From the NCBI GenBank assembly GCA_016169945.1, contig JADLSH010000195.1, positions 265,158-329,157 of the forward strand: 64,000 bases of DNA, written 5' to 3'. The stretch is from Trachythela sp. YZ-2020. Taxonomy: Eukaryota > Cnidaria > Anthozoa > Malacalcyonacea > Clavulariidae. The position numbers were made by a program, and so were the translations under genes. Shown here piece by piece: positions 1 to 10,923 of this stretch (positions are counted from its first letter, which is position 1; each line of letters begins with the position of its first letter). The notes under the pieces were generated by a model. That model was not told where the DNA came from and ran no database searches. It saw only the letters and a list, made by a program, of their open reading frames with translations.

Positions 1-20
1 TAAATATATATATTATATAG

Positions 21-66
21 CCTAGCGGAATTAGTACTCTCGCCACGGACTTCGTCTTGCTCGGCG
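21..66. repeat. Short GC-rich hairpin repeat, copy A
   Basis: A block in AT-rich flank with a GGAATTAGTACTCTCGC core, near-complementary outer ends (CCTAGC and GCTCGG) and a small inner hairpin (GAC-TTC-GTC). Related blocks lie at 59355-59401 (opposite strand) and 60396-60442. The rest of 1-220 shows no gene. Function unknown; it may be the end of a small mobile element. Confidence 0.5.
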
Positions 67-225
67 ACAATCGCTTTAACTCTTAAGTTCAGCATCTTTG
101 ATGAGTTGGCAGGTAGATACATATCGTCAACTATTAACTTGTTCTAGCAAATAATTTGACGAAATTGTTCAATCCTTGGACCACCCTTGTGGGTCAGTCT
201 ATAGTTTTTTAGGGCAAAGTTTCAC

Positions 226-563
226 TGTAAGCTTCAAATTACTTTGGTTCGTCACAAACTTTATTCACACGTATGTTCAAAGATACACACGAGAGATTCG
301 CTATACAAGTCAACAATTAAAGTGTTAAGTATGCTCCTTAGACGAAATCTAAGTGACTAATCTAATACTTACAAGTTATTGTGACGTCTTTATGTAAATT
401 ACTATCTTTAAAGTTTCTTTTAACTGAGCTTTTAACCAAGATTATTACGGTTCACTTTAACTTACAGAAATATATTGTCCTTCGTTTTCTTTGGCGCCAA
501 AACCACAACTTACGTCTGCGCCCGCAATAAGCAGGAATATTACTTTATGTAGTAGATCTTACA
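226..563 (-). repeat. 3' LTR of the BEL/Pao element
   Basis: 338 bp, matching 6772-7109 without a difference I can find. The left 5-bp target duplication TTCAC is at 221-225. This is the 3' LTR because the coding strand is minus. Confidence 0.95.
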
Positions 564-575
564 CGCTCCCCCCCG
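564..575 (-). other. Polypurine tract next to the 3' LTR
   Basis: Read on the minus strand it is CGGGGGGGAGCG directly against the LTR start TGTAAG. This is the position and composition expected for the plus-strand primer of reverse transcription. Confidence 0.8.
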
Positions 576-643
576 AAAGACGACAAGGGAGTCTTTCTAA
601 ACAACTCAACATTTAAATGTTATCATAAATTGGTCCTTCTAAT

Positions 644-3600
644 TCAGGTTTGTACAACCGTCTCTTGTCCCAACAGGTTTCCTTCTAGCAGACAAATCTT
701 TCGTACATCTCTCTGATACACTCCGTTCGCCGTTCTAACAGTTACTCTGCGGACGATTCCTTCGGCATCTGGGAAGACTTCTTCTATAAGTGCCTTTGGC
801 CATCGACCTCGCTGAACGTCTGCGTCTATCATTAATACTAAATCTCCGACTCTAAAATTAGGTTTCTTTTCCAACCATTTCTGCGTTTCTTGTAAGGTCG
901 GTAGGTATTCCCTTATCCATCTTTCCCAGAACGTACTCGCTAGTGATTGGACGTGCTTCCATCTTGCTTTGTAGCTCTCCACCTTACCGCACTCTTTCGC
1001 CGATGTCGATGGATTCTGGCGCATTAGCAGTATATTGTTCGGTGTAAGCGCTTCCAGGTCTTGAGGGTCGCTCGAAACTGGTGTTATGGGTCGATCGTTC
1101 ATGATTTTCTCCACTTCTACCAAGAATGTTCGTAGACTTTCATCGTTGAGCTCCCGATTTCCGACTAATGATCGCAGAATCTTCTCGGTTGACCGTATCA
1201 GACGTTCCCAAACGCCGCCTTGATGGCTCGCACCTGGGGGATTAAATACCCATTCGATACCTCTGCGTGAGAGTGATCCCTGGATCTTTTCAAGGTTCCA
1301 CGATTTCAGGGCTTCGATAACTTCTGCTTCAGCACCTTTGAAGTTAGTGCCATTGTCGCTATATATAACACGAGGTGGTCCTCTTCGGCCAACGAAACGT
1401 AAGATCGCACTTATGAAACTGTCCGTCGACAAATCTTCAGCTACCTCGAGATGAACAGCTCTGTATCTCAAACACGTAAAGATGCATCCGAACCGTTTAG
1501 CTAATGTAGAGTTCTTCGATCTCGTCCTCGGACCTAATTTCACGTAAAGTGGCCCAAAATAATCAATGCCAACAGCTGCAAACGGGTACACTAAACCGTT
1601 TTCGTCTGACGACGTCCTCACGACTGGTAACGGCGCCATCACTTGCTCTCCAGCCTTCGCATTCTCTCTTCTACAGATCTGACACTTCTTGAGAACCCGT
1701 TTAACATAAGATACTCCATTTGTAATCCAGAAACGTTCTCTGGTTTTTGCCAACGTCTGGTGACTTCCAATGTGACCGTTGAGACCGTGATAGTGTAGTA
1801 TGATCAACTCGGACACGGTGTTGTCTTTCGGAAGGATAAATGGGTGCTTTGAATCGTGATCTAAGCTTGACAGATTCAATCGTCCTCCTAAACGTAACAG
1901 TCCGTCTTCACGAAAGGGTTTCAATCGTGCTAAACTGCCCTTTTTCATCCTCTCCAAATCTTCCGGAAACGATTCTTCTTGAACTCGTCTAATTATCTTT
2001 CTTTCGGCTTCCTCTAATTCTGCTACGGTTAGTGGCCGTATTTTCTTCGCGTCGCTTCGTGGTTGTTTCTCGGAATCTCGCGATTGCTCAGGTCTTCGTC
2101 TGCGAAACACTCTGATTAGCCACGCGACGACTCTTCGCAGTTTTTCCCACGAGGAAAACCGTCTTAACAACTGACTCCAAAACTCTTCTTCCACACTAGC
2201 TCCGCAAACAACGACCTTTTCTTTCTTTACTCCTTCGTCATTTTCGTCTAGACCTTCCGCGAGATGTCTTGGTTGAGCAGGCCACTCTTCTGTTGACTTC
2301 CAGAGGAACTCAGGACCGCGTTTCCAATGCTCTAGCTTGCTTGTCTCGGAGGCCCGAATTCCCCGCGATGCGTGGTCTGCCGGGTTTAACTCAGATTTCA
2401 CGTGCCGCCACTGCTCCGGTGTCGATTCTTGTCGAATTGCGGCCACTCGGTTTGCGACAAAGGTGGTGAATCGCCGTGTCTCGTTAGCGATGTACTTTAA
2501 GACAATCATGGAATCGGTCCAATAGGTGATTGTATCGATCTTAAGTCTTCCTTGCAGTTCTTTCACGATGGTTTTGTTGACGCGTGTAGCTAACGTTGCC
2601 GCTGTCAATTCCAATTTAGGGACGGTGACTGCTTTATTGAGCGGCTTCACTCTGGACTTTCCCATAACAAAGCTGACATGGAACTCTCCTTTCTCGTTTT
2701 TGAAGCGCAAATACGATACAGTTCCGTAACCGTGTTCTTGCGAGGCGTCAGCGAAATGATGTAGGTCTATCTGTTGAATTTGTCCAAATTTCATCGGTTT
2801 AAAGCACCTGGGTATCTCATATACGCGTAGGTTGGCCAAATCTTCTTTCCACCTCTTCCACCGCGTAGACAGTTCACAAGGCAGTTCACTGTTCCAATCC
2901 AATTTCAGGCGGCATAACTCTTGGTTAATTTCCCGAGCTGGTAACATAAGTGGGCTGGCGAATCCAAGAGGGTCGTAGATTGTCGCTATCGATGACAGCA
3001 CGCCTTTGCGATTATTTTGCTCTTTCTTGTCGTCTACGGCTAGTAAAATCGTATCCTTTTCGACATTCCAGTGGACTCCGAGCGCTCTATCTATGGGTAA
3101 GGCTTCTGATTGCAAATCTAAGTTTTTGACTGTCGGTGACCTCCCTTCGACAGGAAATTCTTGTAAGACTTCGCGTGAATTTGAGCACCATTTGGTCAGA
3201 TGGAATCCTCCCTTTGCCAGTATACTTTGCAACTCCTTGCTTACTTTCTTCGCTTCCTCAGGGTCGGAAAATGACTTTAGCAGGTCGTCCACGTAAAAAT
3301 CGCGAGTGACAGCGTCCAAAGTTTCTTGGGAATAATCCTGACCGTTGTCCACGGCTGTTCTTCTGAGAGCATAACCGGCGACACTTGGGGATGACTTAGC
3401 CCCAAATATATGGACAAGCATTTGGTGGGTTTTTGCCGCTTTCGACAGGTCGCCGTCCGGCCACCAGAGATAACATAGTGCGCCTTGGTGTTCGGGTATG
3501 ACTTGGACTTGATGGAACATCCTCTTCACGTCGGCAGTAACAGCTATGCTGTCTACTCTGAATCTCAATATCACGCCTAACAGTGTGCTGGTGTTTTCTG

Positions 3601-4816
3601 GACCTCTTAGTAGCTCGTCGTTCAACGAAACGCCTTGGGTTTTACACGCACAATCGAAAACGACTCTCGGTTCTTCGGGTTTTCTTGGGTGCCAAACCGC
3701 GTGGTGGGGTAGGTACCAAAGGGGTTTTAACTTGACGACCTCATCTTCCGGAACCTCTCGAGCTGCTCCTTCATCTACGTAGTTTTTCATCACTTTGCTG
3801 TACTTCTCGTGAAATTTGGGATTTCTATCCATCTTATCTTTAAGGTATTGTAATCTCTTCTTAGCTGTGGGTAGGTTGTCTGGAAGGTTAGGTGGATTGT
3901 GCTTGAAAGGGAGACCAATTTGGTAATGACCATCTACCAATGTCGTTGTTTCTATCATCATTTCCTTTGCAACTCGATCTTCAATTGACATACTTGCCTC
4001 CGAATCATCCTTGATATCATCAAATTCTGCGTTGAACAAACGTTCGAGTTTATAGTTCAAGACATTGCTCTCCGAGCTGGTGCAACTGACTGAAATGTGA
4101 TCGCTTTCGTCGTTTGCCATTGGGCCGTACACCGTCCATCCCAAGGGTGTTTTGACTGCGCAGGGTTCTCCTTTCCGCCCCTCTCGTCTATCTAGATAAC
4201 TGTCAATTAAATCGGGGCGATCGCTACCAATTAGTATTGTCACTTGTTTATCTCCCGTTTCAGGTAAAACTAAATCCTGTAAATGTGGCCATTCTTTGAG
4301 CTCCTCGTTTGTAGCTATGTGCCTTGGGGTTACTGGCAAACTGTCGGTTGTCAGAACATTCTTTAACTCGAATCTTTCGCCACCCGACACGGATCGTACG
4401 TTGAGCTTCACTTCGTAACCAGTCTTTTGTTGTTGACAATTGACTGTAGTCATCGTGTAATTAACTGGATTGACATCTTCTATCGAAAGCTCTTGGACCA
4501 GACTTTCCAAACAGAGGGTTGCGTCGGACCCACTATCCAAGAATGCGTAGGTGACAACTTCTTGCCTGTCAGGAACGCTTACTCTGACTGGGACAACTTT
4601 AAAACAGACACGGGGTCGACTAGCTTTGACGGCACAAACATTTACTACTGAATCGCCGTGAGGACTTTCCGTTGCATCGTTCTGTGTAACGCCACCTTTC
4701 TGTCCTTGGGTTTGCTCTTTAATTCGGTCGCCTTTGTCGTCATTCGTCCGATCGTCTTTCACAAAGTTCTGATCTCTATGGAGAAGATAGTGATGACCTT
4801 TCCCGCATCCACGCAT
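644..4816 (-). CDS. pol: BEL/Pao Pol polyprotein (protease, RT, RNase H, integrase)
   Basis: An uninterrupted 1390-residue frame. Domains in order: a cysteine/histidine patch at residues 4-13 that in BEL elements closes the Gag zinc region; an aspartic protease with DSG at 94-96; a reverse transcriptase with YVDD at 508-511; RNase H acidic residues near 690 and 768; a Pao-type linker; an integrase zinc site (H1010/H1015 and C1045/C1048); an integrase core with D1085, D1154 and E1204; and a C-terminal domain. All catalytic residues I can place are present. The methionine at 4816 is probably not the true start: the frame stays open upstream and should be fed from gag by a frameshift or as part of one polyprotein. 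It is expected to make cDNA in virus-like particles and integrate it. Confidence 0.95.
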   Translation of the reverse strand: MRGCGKGHHYLLHRDQNFVKDDRTNDDKGDRIKEQTQGQKGGVTQNDATESPHGDSVVNVCAVKASRPRVCFKVVPVRVSVPDRQEVVTYAFLDSGSDATLCLESLVQELSIEDVNPVNYTMTTVNCQQQKTGYEVKLNVRSVSGGERFELKNVLTTDSLPVTPRHIATNEELKEWPHLQDLVLPETGDKQVTILIGSDRPDLIDSYLDRREGRKGEPCAVKTPLGWTVYGPMANDESDHISVSCTSSESNVLNYKLERLFNAEFDDIKDDSEASMSIEDRVAKEMMIETTTLVDGHYQIGLPFKHNPPNLPDNLPTAKKRLQYLKDKMDRNPKFHEKYSKVMKNYVDEGAAREVPEDEVVKLKPLWYLPHHAVWHPRKPEEPRVVFDCACKTQGVSLNDELLRGPENTSTLLGVILRFRVDSIAVTADVKRMFHQVQVIPEHQGALCYLWWPDGDLSKAAKTHQMLVHIFGAKSSPSVAGYALRRTAVDNGQDYSQETLDAVTRDFYVDDLLKSFSDPEEAKKVSKELQSILAKGGFHLTKWCSNSREVLQEFPVEGRSPTVKNLDLQSEALPIDRALGVHWNVEKDTILLAVDDKKEQNNRKGVLSSIATIYDPLGFASPLMLPAREINQELCRLKLDWNSELPCELSTRWKRWKEDLANLRVYEIPRCFKPMKFGQIQQIDLHHFADASQEHGYGTVSYLRFKNEKGEFHVSFVMGKSRVKPLNKAVTVPKLELTAATLATRVNKTIVKELQGRLKIDTITYWTDSMIVLKYIANETRRFTTFVANRVAAIRQESTPEQWRHVKSELNPADHASRGIRASETSKLEHWKRGPEFLWKSTEEWPAQPRHLAEGLDENDEGVKKEKVVVCGASVEEEFWSQLLRRFSSWEKLRRVVAWLIRVFRRRRPEQSRDSEKQPRSDAKKIRPLTVAELEEAERKIIRRVQEESFPEDLERMKKGSLARLKPFREDGLLRLGGRLNLSSLDHDSKHPFILPKDNTVSELIILHYHGLNGHIGSHQTLAKTRERFWITNGVSYVKRVLKKCQICRRENAKAGEQVMAPLPVVRTSSDENGLVYPFAAVGIDYFGPLYVKLGPRTRSKNSTLAKRFGCIFTCLRYRAVHLEVAEDLSTDSFISAILRFVGRRGPPRVIYSDNGTNFKGAEAEVIEALKSWNLEKIQGSLSRRGIEWVFNPPGASHQGGVWERLIRSTEKILRSLVGNRELNDESLRTFLVEVEKIMNDRPITPVSSDPQDLEALTPNNILLMRQNPSTSAKECGKVESYKARWKHVQSLASTFWERWIREYLPTLQETQKWLEKKPNFRVGDLVLMIDADVQRGRWPKALIEEVFPDAEGIVRRVTVRTANGVYQRDVRKICLLEGNLLGQETVVQT

Positions 4817-5073
4817 ACGACAGGTGAACCCGCTTTACAGCACTTTGCAAAATGGCCTTCATCTAAGCATATCATACAAAGCCTGCGTTGCTTCACTATT
4901 TTCCAACGATCTTCCAAGCTTGCTGATTTGAACACTCGACATCTCCATACACCGTGTGGACCGGAACACTGCGGACATTTGCGAGGCAAACGATTCTCCC
5001 TTTCATCGTTTAAATCGTTCTTTGTGGCGCTGGAATAAATTGCTCTCGATTGATCCAATCTTTGCTTAGTCAC
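4759..5073 (-). pseudogene. gag: BEL/Pao Gag zinc-knuckle segment
   Basis: A 104-residue open segment with two cysteine clusters: CPQCSGPHGVWRC near residues 35-47 and CMICLDEGHFAKCC near 67-80, the nucleocapsid-like region that binds RNA. It overlaps the start of pol by about 58 bases in another frame. The natural continuation of the zinc region is in the pol frame, one base out of register around 4820-4830. This is either a programmed shift or a 1-base loss. Its upstream join to the previous gag segment near 5075-5100 is also out of frame. Confidence 0.8.
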
Positions 5074-5925
5074 GGGCGACTTCTTAAACTCGTTAGACAG
5101 TTTGAGCTCCTCCCATATCTATTATTAATACGTCCTGCGATGTGCTTTAGGAAATTTACAAAGTTACTGAACGTAACCAATCCGTTGCCTTTGAGGAGGT
5201 CTCCAGCTTTGTCTGCCCACTTCCTTTTTAGACTTTCTTCAGGAAGCTTCTTCATCAACATTACTATCACGTCCTCGTTATCCAAACGATTGCAGTAGCT
5301 AGGTCCCATTCTTGTTAGCGCCCTTCCGGAATCTTCCAACTGCCGCACAAATTCCATCAATGCGGTCGCATCTGACTTCTTTATCTGAAGTTCTCGTAGC
5401 TTCGTCATGTGAGCTTCCACTATCATGTGGTTGTCCAAAATTTTCAAGAAGCACACTTTTCGCTTCTTTATATCTCTGACTAGCATCTAAGTTGACGCAA
5501 CTACGAATAGCTTCTCTTGCCTTCCCAATACATTGGGCAAGTAGTCGAACAAATCTCTGAGATTCATCCTTCACTTGTGACTCTATATTTTCTTCGAAAT
5601 TTGCTGTGAACTCTACGTACTCTAAAGGGTCACCACCAAATTTCATTAGTTCTATTTTTGGTAGGGAGGGCCCTTCTTTAATGACTTGAGCTATGGAACT
5701 CCAAACATCCATTGGGGGGCTAACTACTTGTTGTACTGGGTTTTGGGTAGGTTGGGGGGTCTGAACATTATTCATCGGAACAAATTCTTGGCATGCAACA
5801 TCTAGGTTAGGACTTCCTTTATCAGCTCTTTTAGTATGGGGTGGGGTCGACACAGTTGGGGGTGTATCATGCTGTGTGTTTGCTGTGTGGGGTACGTCCG
5901 GGCTTGTCTTTATTTGTTGTGACAA
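5070..5925 (-). pseudogene. gag: BEL/Pao Gag central region, frameshifted
   Basis: Two overlapping frames (5299-5925 and 5070-5486) carry successive parts of the BEL Gag domain often annotated DUF1759. The first contains MKFGGDPLEYVEF and QRYKEAKSVLLENFGQPH; the second resumes just after with an alpha-helical region typical of the same domain (for example LRELQIKKSDA and FVRQLEDSG). The switch is near 5420-5430 and needs a 1- or 2-base indel. The first frame is entered by a non-ATG codon and lies beyond a TAG stop, so it is not a separate gene. Confidence 0.75.
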
Positions 5926-5978
5926 TACAGTCTCTTGACATGAGTTAGATATGGTTCTTTGGGTGGGTTGAGTTTGGT

Positions 5979-6743
5979 CTACAGGGAGTGATGTTGGTTA
6001 AGGGTTGGTTGAGGTTGCTGTAGGTTTATAGGACTCTGCCCTAAGGTGGGTTGGGTTTGACTTCCATATTGAATCTTATCAAGGTACTCATTCATACTAT
6101 CAATTCTGTCATCTGGGGTTTGTTCAATTACCAGATCAATTTTTGCTTGCTTGAGTTCTGATTCTACACTTAACAGTTCAAGCTTGCGATTGAGTTCAGT
6201 TTTTCTCTGCTGGACTAACTCTAGCTGGCGTTCTAACTCTTGCTTTTCTTTTAGCGTTTGCATCTTCAACCTAGTTTCCTCTACTGCCCTTCGTCTTTCG
6301 ACCGCACTGCTTCTACTGGATGATCTGCTTTTTCGACTACTCTCACGAGATGTGAAACTAAATTTAGATATTGATGGTGGGTTTTTGAATCTTTCTCTAT
6401 TACTTTTCCACACATCAACCATGCAATCTAGCTGAAGTTTCGCATCTCGTTGGTTGTTGTAATTATCAGTCATTAACTCTCTTCTCTCTGCATCTCTTTC
6501 ATACTTCATGTAATTCTCATGACTGTTTACAAATTTATGAAAGGCTGTTTCGTACCTGTCTTTCGCTTCTTTGGTTTCTTGTGGGCTGCTTTCGAACTCT
6601 TTTAATAACTGTTGCAACTTACTTAGCTCTTCTTGAAGTTCTCTTAAACATTCTGATCTCTCTTGCTTTGCTGCGACTGTTTCTTCAAAGAAAACGTTCG
6701 TCTCTTCTGCCGATTCTTCGCCCTGGATCGACATGGTGTTCAC
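5979..6743 (-). CDS. gag: BEL/Pao Gag N-terminal coiled-coil segment
   Basis: A 254-residue frame starting with ATG 29 bases inside the 5' LTR, so this is the true gag start. It is rich in Glu, Lys, Arg and Gln with long heptad-like helices (residues 20-75 and 150-205), a Ser/Arg-rich patch near 130-148, and a Gln/Pro/Thr tail. It ends at a TAG near 5979. The sequence past this stop stays in character but changes frame before the next segment, so the stop looks like damage within a longer Gag. The coiled coil presumably drives particle assembly. Confidence 0.75.
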   Translation of the reverse strand: MNTMSIQGEESAEETNVFFEETVAAKQERSECLRELQEELSKLQQLLKEFESSPQETKEAKDRYETAFHKFVNSHENYMKYERDAERRELMTDNYNNQRDAKLQLDCMVDVWKSNRERFKNPPSISKFSFTSRESSRKSRSSSRSSAVERRRAVEETRLKMQTLKEKQELERQLELVQQRKTELNRKLELLSVESELKQAKIDLVIEQTPDDRIDSMNEYLDKIQYGSQTQPTLGQSPINLQQPQPTLNQHHSL

Positions 6744-6771
6744 TACTTATCGAGCGAATAACTTCGAATGA

Positions 6772-7109
6772 TGTAAGCTTCAAATTACTTTGGTTCGTCA
6801 CAAACTTTATTCACACGTATGTTCAAAGATACACACGAGAGATTCGCTATACAAGTCAACAATTAAAGTGTTAAGTATGCTCCTTAGACGAAATCTAAGT
6901 GACTAATCTAATACTTACAAGTTATTGTGACGTCTTTATGTAAATTACTATCTTTAAAGTTTCTTTTAACTGAGCTTTTAACCAAGATTATTACGGTTCA
7001 CTTTAACTTACAGAAATATATTGTCCTTCGTTTTCTTTGGCGCCAAAACCACAACTTACGTCTGCGCCCGCAATAAGCAGGAATATTACTTTATGTAGTA
7101 GATCTTACA
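6772..7109 (-). repeat. 5' LTR of the BEL/Pao element
   Basis: 338 bp, identical to 226-563 as far as I can read. The right copy of the TTCAC target duplication follows at 7110-7114. The promoter of the element should lie here, but I could not pick out a convincing TATA box or start site. Confidence 0.95.
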
Positions 7110-7114
7110 TTCAC

Positions 7115-7437
7115 TTTGCAACTAAAGTAATTACTGGGCAACATTCAGATAAGTGACTCAGACATGGATGTATAGAGTAACCAATTTGGGGGGAGTTCGC
7201 CTCTCTACTACGCATGCCAGGGGGGAGCTTCGAATTAGAGTTCTGTATACTGTATTATTAAGATGTAACGTTTGAAGATTATGATTTCAGCGTTTGAATT
7301 TTATAGAGAATAAAATTGTCACATATAACTTGGATATACAGTCATGAACGATATTATACTTTTGCGTATGGCTATTCTCAATTATCTAACAATCCGAGGC
7401 GCGATTTCCGCCACAAATTTCAGTTGTGTGTTTGTTA
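7115..7437. other. Gene-less spacer between BEL element and duplication
   Basis: AT-rich single-copy-looking sequence with a GGGGGGAG tract near 7190. The only open frame (about 60 codons) has no recognisable content. I see nothing functional. Confidence 0.5.
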
Positions 7438-8004
7438 CAAACAGTACAAAGTGAAAGAGGCTGCTCTGTATTTCTTATATTTCCTTGGCGTTTTATATGG
7501 CTGTTAAGCAGTTTATATAATTCCTGCCACCTTTGGCTCTATTCATGCGAATACGACAGAAATTGCTATGAAATAATTCTATTTTTTTAGCAAAACAATA
7601 CACCTACCTGTTTATATAAATAGATGTGTTCTATAATATATATACTGAAAAGTGCTTAACTGCCGCTATTAACAGTCGCTGACAACTTGAATCCGCGCTA
7701 ATTTTGAATTCTTTGAAGGCATATTGTAAACACTGGACTGGACTGAACTTTGGACTTTCAATTTTGTTATTTGTTCTTGTAATTTTGTTATTTGTTCTTG
7801 TAATTTTTCCAATGTCTTTTAATAATCTTTGTGAAGAATTTTGCCATTTTTGCAATGTGGATAAATTCAAAATTGAATGAAAGTTTAGCTTGTTCGCTTG
7901 TAGCTACGCTACAGTATTTCGGCTACTATGTGATTTCGGGGAGCATCGCGTGTACCAATTGTGTAAACAATTACTCGCTTCTTGTTTACAAAATGTTTTA
8001 AATT

Positions 8005-8960
8005 TCAAACTCCCGCATCGCGGTCGTGCGATTTTTTAATCACACGTTTGATTTCAGCATACGTGAGGTGAGAATAAAAAATGAGGCCTAGGTCTTTAGC
8101 TGACAAGACAGGCTTGATGGTTTTTCCCAGCAAATTCAAACGCATGTCATTAGGAATAGTTCGCATAAGTTGCCTCGTGCCAATAAGAAGGAATTTTGTT
8201 TTCTCTGGGTTGACCAGCAAGTGATTCGCGGAACACCATTTTACGACCCTATTGAGATCAGACTCCAAATCGTTAATCGATTGCTCTAGGTCTTTGATGG
8301 AAAACGACAGGAAAACTTTAGAGGCATCCACATAGGAATCTAGGTCACAAGAATTAGTCGTTGATGGTAGATCATTTTTATAAATACAAAATAATAGGGG
8401 CGATAGAATTGCGCCTTGTGGTACCCCATGAGTAATAGGAAGGGAAGAGGACTTTGTTGATCCAATGCGTACAAATTGTGTTCTGCCAGAAAGGTAACTT
8501 TCAAACCATTTCGCTGTATGCCGAGAGGCACCATACACTGGATTGAATGGTTTACACTTTCAAATGCCTTGCATTGATCTAATAACACGAGAGCAGTCAG
8601 CATCGATTTGCCCCTGGCTTCCAGTATGTCATCCCTCACCATAATGTTGATGGTGGAGTGGTATTATTACCACTTTGGTGGGATGTCAGACGATTGTTCT
8701 TGGATAGGTAATCACTGAATTGATTAAGGACAACTCTTTCACAAACTTTAGAGACAACAGCCAGAAGTGAGAGGACGATTATTCGATGCGACTTCATGAT
8801 CACCTTCTTTTAGCAAAGTTATCACTTCTGCTAGTTTCCAGATATCAGGGAAAGTCGATGATGCAAGGGAGCAGTTTATTATTTCGGTGATAGGGGCTAA
8901 AATGACAGGAAGACAACCTTTAATCACTCGTGCGCTGATCTTATCGGGGCCAGGGGCCAT
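8005..8960 (-). pseudogene. LINE reverse transcriptase fragment (copy 1)
   Basis: Three overlapping open segments (8748-8960, 8340-8642, 8005-8538) encode parts of one LINE reverse transcriptase in different frames: GPDKISARVIK near the start of the domain, then the D-containing box, GVPQGAILSPLLF, and the region after the active site. The active-site motif reads YVDAS instead of YVDD or YADD, so a catalytic aspartate is lost. Endonuclease and 3' end are missing. CR1/L2-like clade is the likely source. The same damaged fragment is at 16886-17841, so it died before the duplication. Confidence 0.85.
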
Positions 8961-10319
8961 GTTGGAGGGTATCGAAAGAATAATACGCCGGACCTCGGAA
9001 GTTGGTTAAACAACTCACTTGTCGTTTTAACATTTACAGGGGTAAATGAATTGGGCAGCTCGAAGTTATTGATGTGGCCCCTCACATGCTAATGCGATGC
9101 TCACCGCCATATGCTAATGAGTGCACCGCCTCATACCACCTCATGCGCCGCCTCAAAAACGGGGTTGAAATCTACATATATTACTACTAACATATTCTTA
9201 AGGGGGCTCCAGTCAGTGACGGCTGACACATTCATATTCAAAGCTTACAATTATATCGCGCGCATTTTTTCCAGCATACCCACTAATTTTTCCATGAAGC
9301 TTGACTAATATAGATAATTTTAAGCCATATTTCAGAGAAAGAGCAGGGGCAAAATCTTAAGATATGCCTATTTATATGCCATATCATCACTGACTTTCAC
9401 AAAGCAAGCACGCCTATATTTAAGACTGCTGTAAGACACTCAAGCTCGAACAAATCAATGCAGTGTTTCTTGACACATAACAAACAATAGTTGAACATCT
9501 TCAAGAAAATTTTATAACAAAGCAACATAGGAGCAATTTCATAAGCATGTGACAACATGACATTTTCACTGCATAAGTGCATTTGGCAATTACAACATCT
9601 AGCACATTTTTTCACAGATTAATGGTGCAGGTTTTAATAGAACAAAGTAGGATTTAACTTTCATAAAATACCTTTTGTAGCTAAAGGCCAAGGTCAGATT
9701 TTGCAAATTTAAATATAGACATATTTTAATGGTCAATTTATATAATGTAGCTATAGATCACACTGTAGGGACAGGCGTTGTAGTAACAATAATACAATAT
9801 CATGTAACTTAACTAACTAGCCGGTGCAACTCATTCGTAAGTTCAATTTCAAGTATAAGTTAACTTTATTGAGTATACCTTGCCAATGAAAATACAAATT
9901 TTGTGAAAATTTGTCCGCACTGTAATTACGTATATTATATTTTCAGACATGAACAGAAAGTAGTTGTATAGTCGTATGGCAATAAAACCAACAGTAAACA
10001 AATATCATTGCTATATATAGAAAGCAAAAAATCATAGCTCATGCATGCAATGTATTATGCTGCAGTCTTGAAACTTTGTACTATCCTTGGACTCTCTGCG
10101 TTTTTATGTTGTCACTTTCTATTTGCTGGAATAAATGTGATGCAACATCATAAACAGCATCACTAAACTAATTCTTTTATGCTGTCCATGATTTTGCAAT
10201 TTATAATCAATGTAAAATTTGATCTCAATCAATGGCAATTAGAAAGTAACATTTGGCCTTAAAAAGTAGATCGAGGCATGCCCATGGGCAGTAAAATAAT
10301 TTTTGTCTGTACGTTGCAG
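8961..10319. repeat. Non-coding part of duplicated unit, copy 1
   Basis: No gene. From about 9187 the sequence is a dispersed unit present three times in this window (9187-11078, 18063-25400, 26095-31610). It is AT-rich with short open frames that are not conserved between copies. I cannot assign it to a known transposon superfamily. Confidence 0.6.
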
Positions 10320-10376
10320 AACCTACGACTAGCTTCAAAACATCTACAACGAAGAATGGACAGAAAACTACTTCTG
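10320..10376 (+). other. 57-nt exon-like block, copy 1
   Basis: Preceded by TTGCAG and followed by GTAAGA, so it has the look of an internal exon. Length is exactly 57 nt in all three copies (here, 22182-22238 and 31197-31253), and two frames are open. One frame reads a Thr/Ser/Lys-rich peptide starting PTTSFKTSTT. No protein match recognised. Confidence 0.35.
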
Positions 10377-10484
10377 GTAAGAATATACTAGTAATGCTCA
10401 AGTGCATGTATGGGGCGCCAAATGTAAAAAAATGTTTTATGCTAAAATATGTGAAGTTTTGCATTATTTAGTTATATAATAAAT

Positions 10485-10770
10485 TATTTGCAAACAATAC
10501 CAGTATTATTTGTAAATAATCTACGGATTATTTACAAATAATCTATGGATTGTTTACTGCGACATTAAATAATCCATAGATTATTTATAAACAATCTAGG
10601 AATTGTTACTGCAACATTAAATAATCCATAGATGGTTTATAAATAATCCATAGATAGTTAAAAACAATCCCTAGATTCATCCCTAGATTGTTTAACGTCT
10701 TATTAAACAATGCGCGGATTGTTTATAAACCATCAATGGATTGTTTATAAATAATCTATGGATTATATAC
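10485..10770. repeat. Array of short palindromic repeats (copy 1)
   Basis: About ten degenerate copies of motifs such as AATAATCCATAGATTATT and TTTATAAACAATC in both orientations. The same array is at 22345-22620 and, inverted, at 24776-24985, where it sits just inside the ends of a fold-back element. It is probably the subterminal repeat region of that element, of the kind transposases bind. Confidence 0.7.
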
Positions 10771-10923
10771 CGAGCCACATGTAAAATAAATATGGCGCGC
10801 GGCAAATGTAAAGTAAAGAGCTGACCAAACCGGAAGAGGTCTCTTTATTATCCGGGGGGGAGTTTACACACTTTCAAGGTGGAATTCGCAATTCTAGTGT
10901 TTATTTCCTTCGATTGTTCGAAT

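Larger units (their letters stand above)
226..7109 (-). mobile_element. Complete BEL/Pao LTR retrotransposon
   Basis: A 6884-bp element on the minus strand. It begins TGTAAG and ends CTTACA, has 338-bp LTRs at both ends, and is flanked by the 5-bp duplication TTCAC (221-225 and 7110-7114), as is usual for BEL/Pao. Gene order read on the minus strand is gag, protease, reverse transcriptase, RNase H, integrase. The LTRs look identical base for base, so insertion was recent. Pol is open, but gag is broken by a stop and frameshifts, so this copy cannot make Gag alone. I see no TGG-type primer-binding site next to the 5' LTR. Confidence 0.96.

Noticed and set aside
2269..3782. Several plus-strand open frames of 60-96 codons opposite pol
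   Set aside because: They are antisense shadows of the intact pol gene; none has an independent motif or start context.
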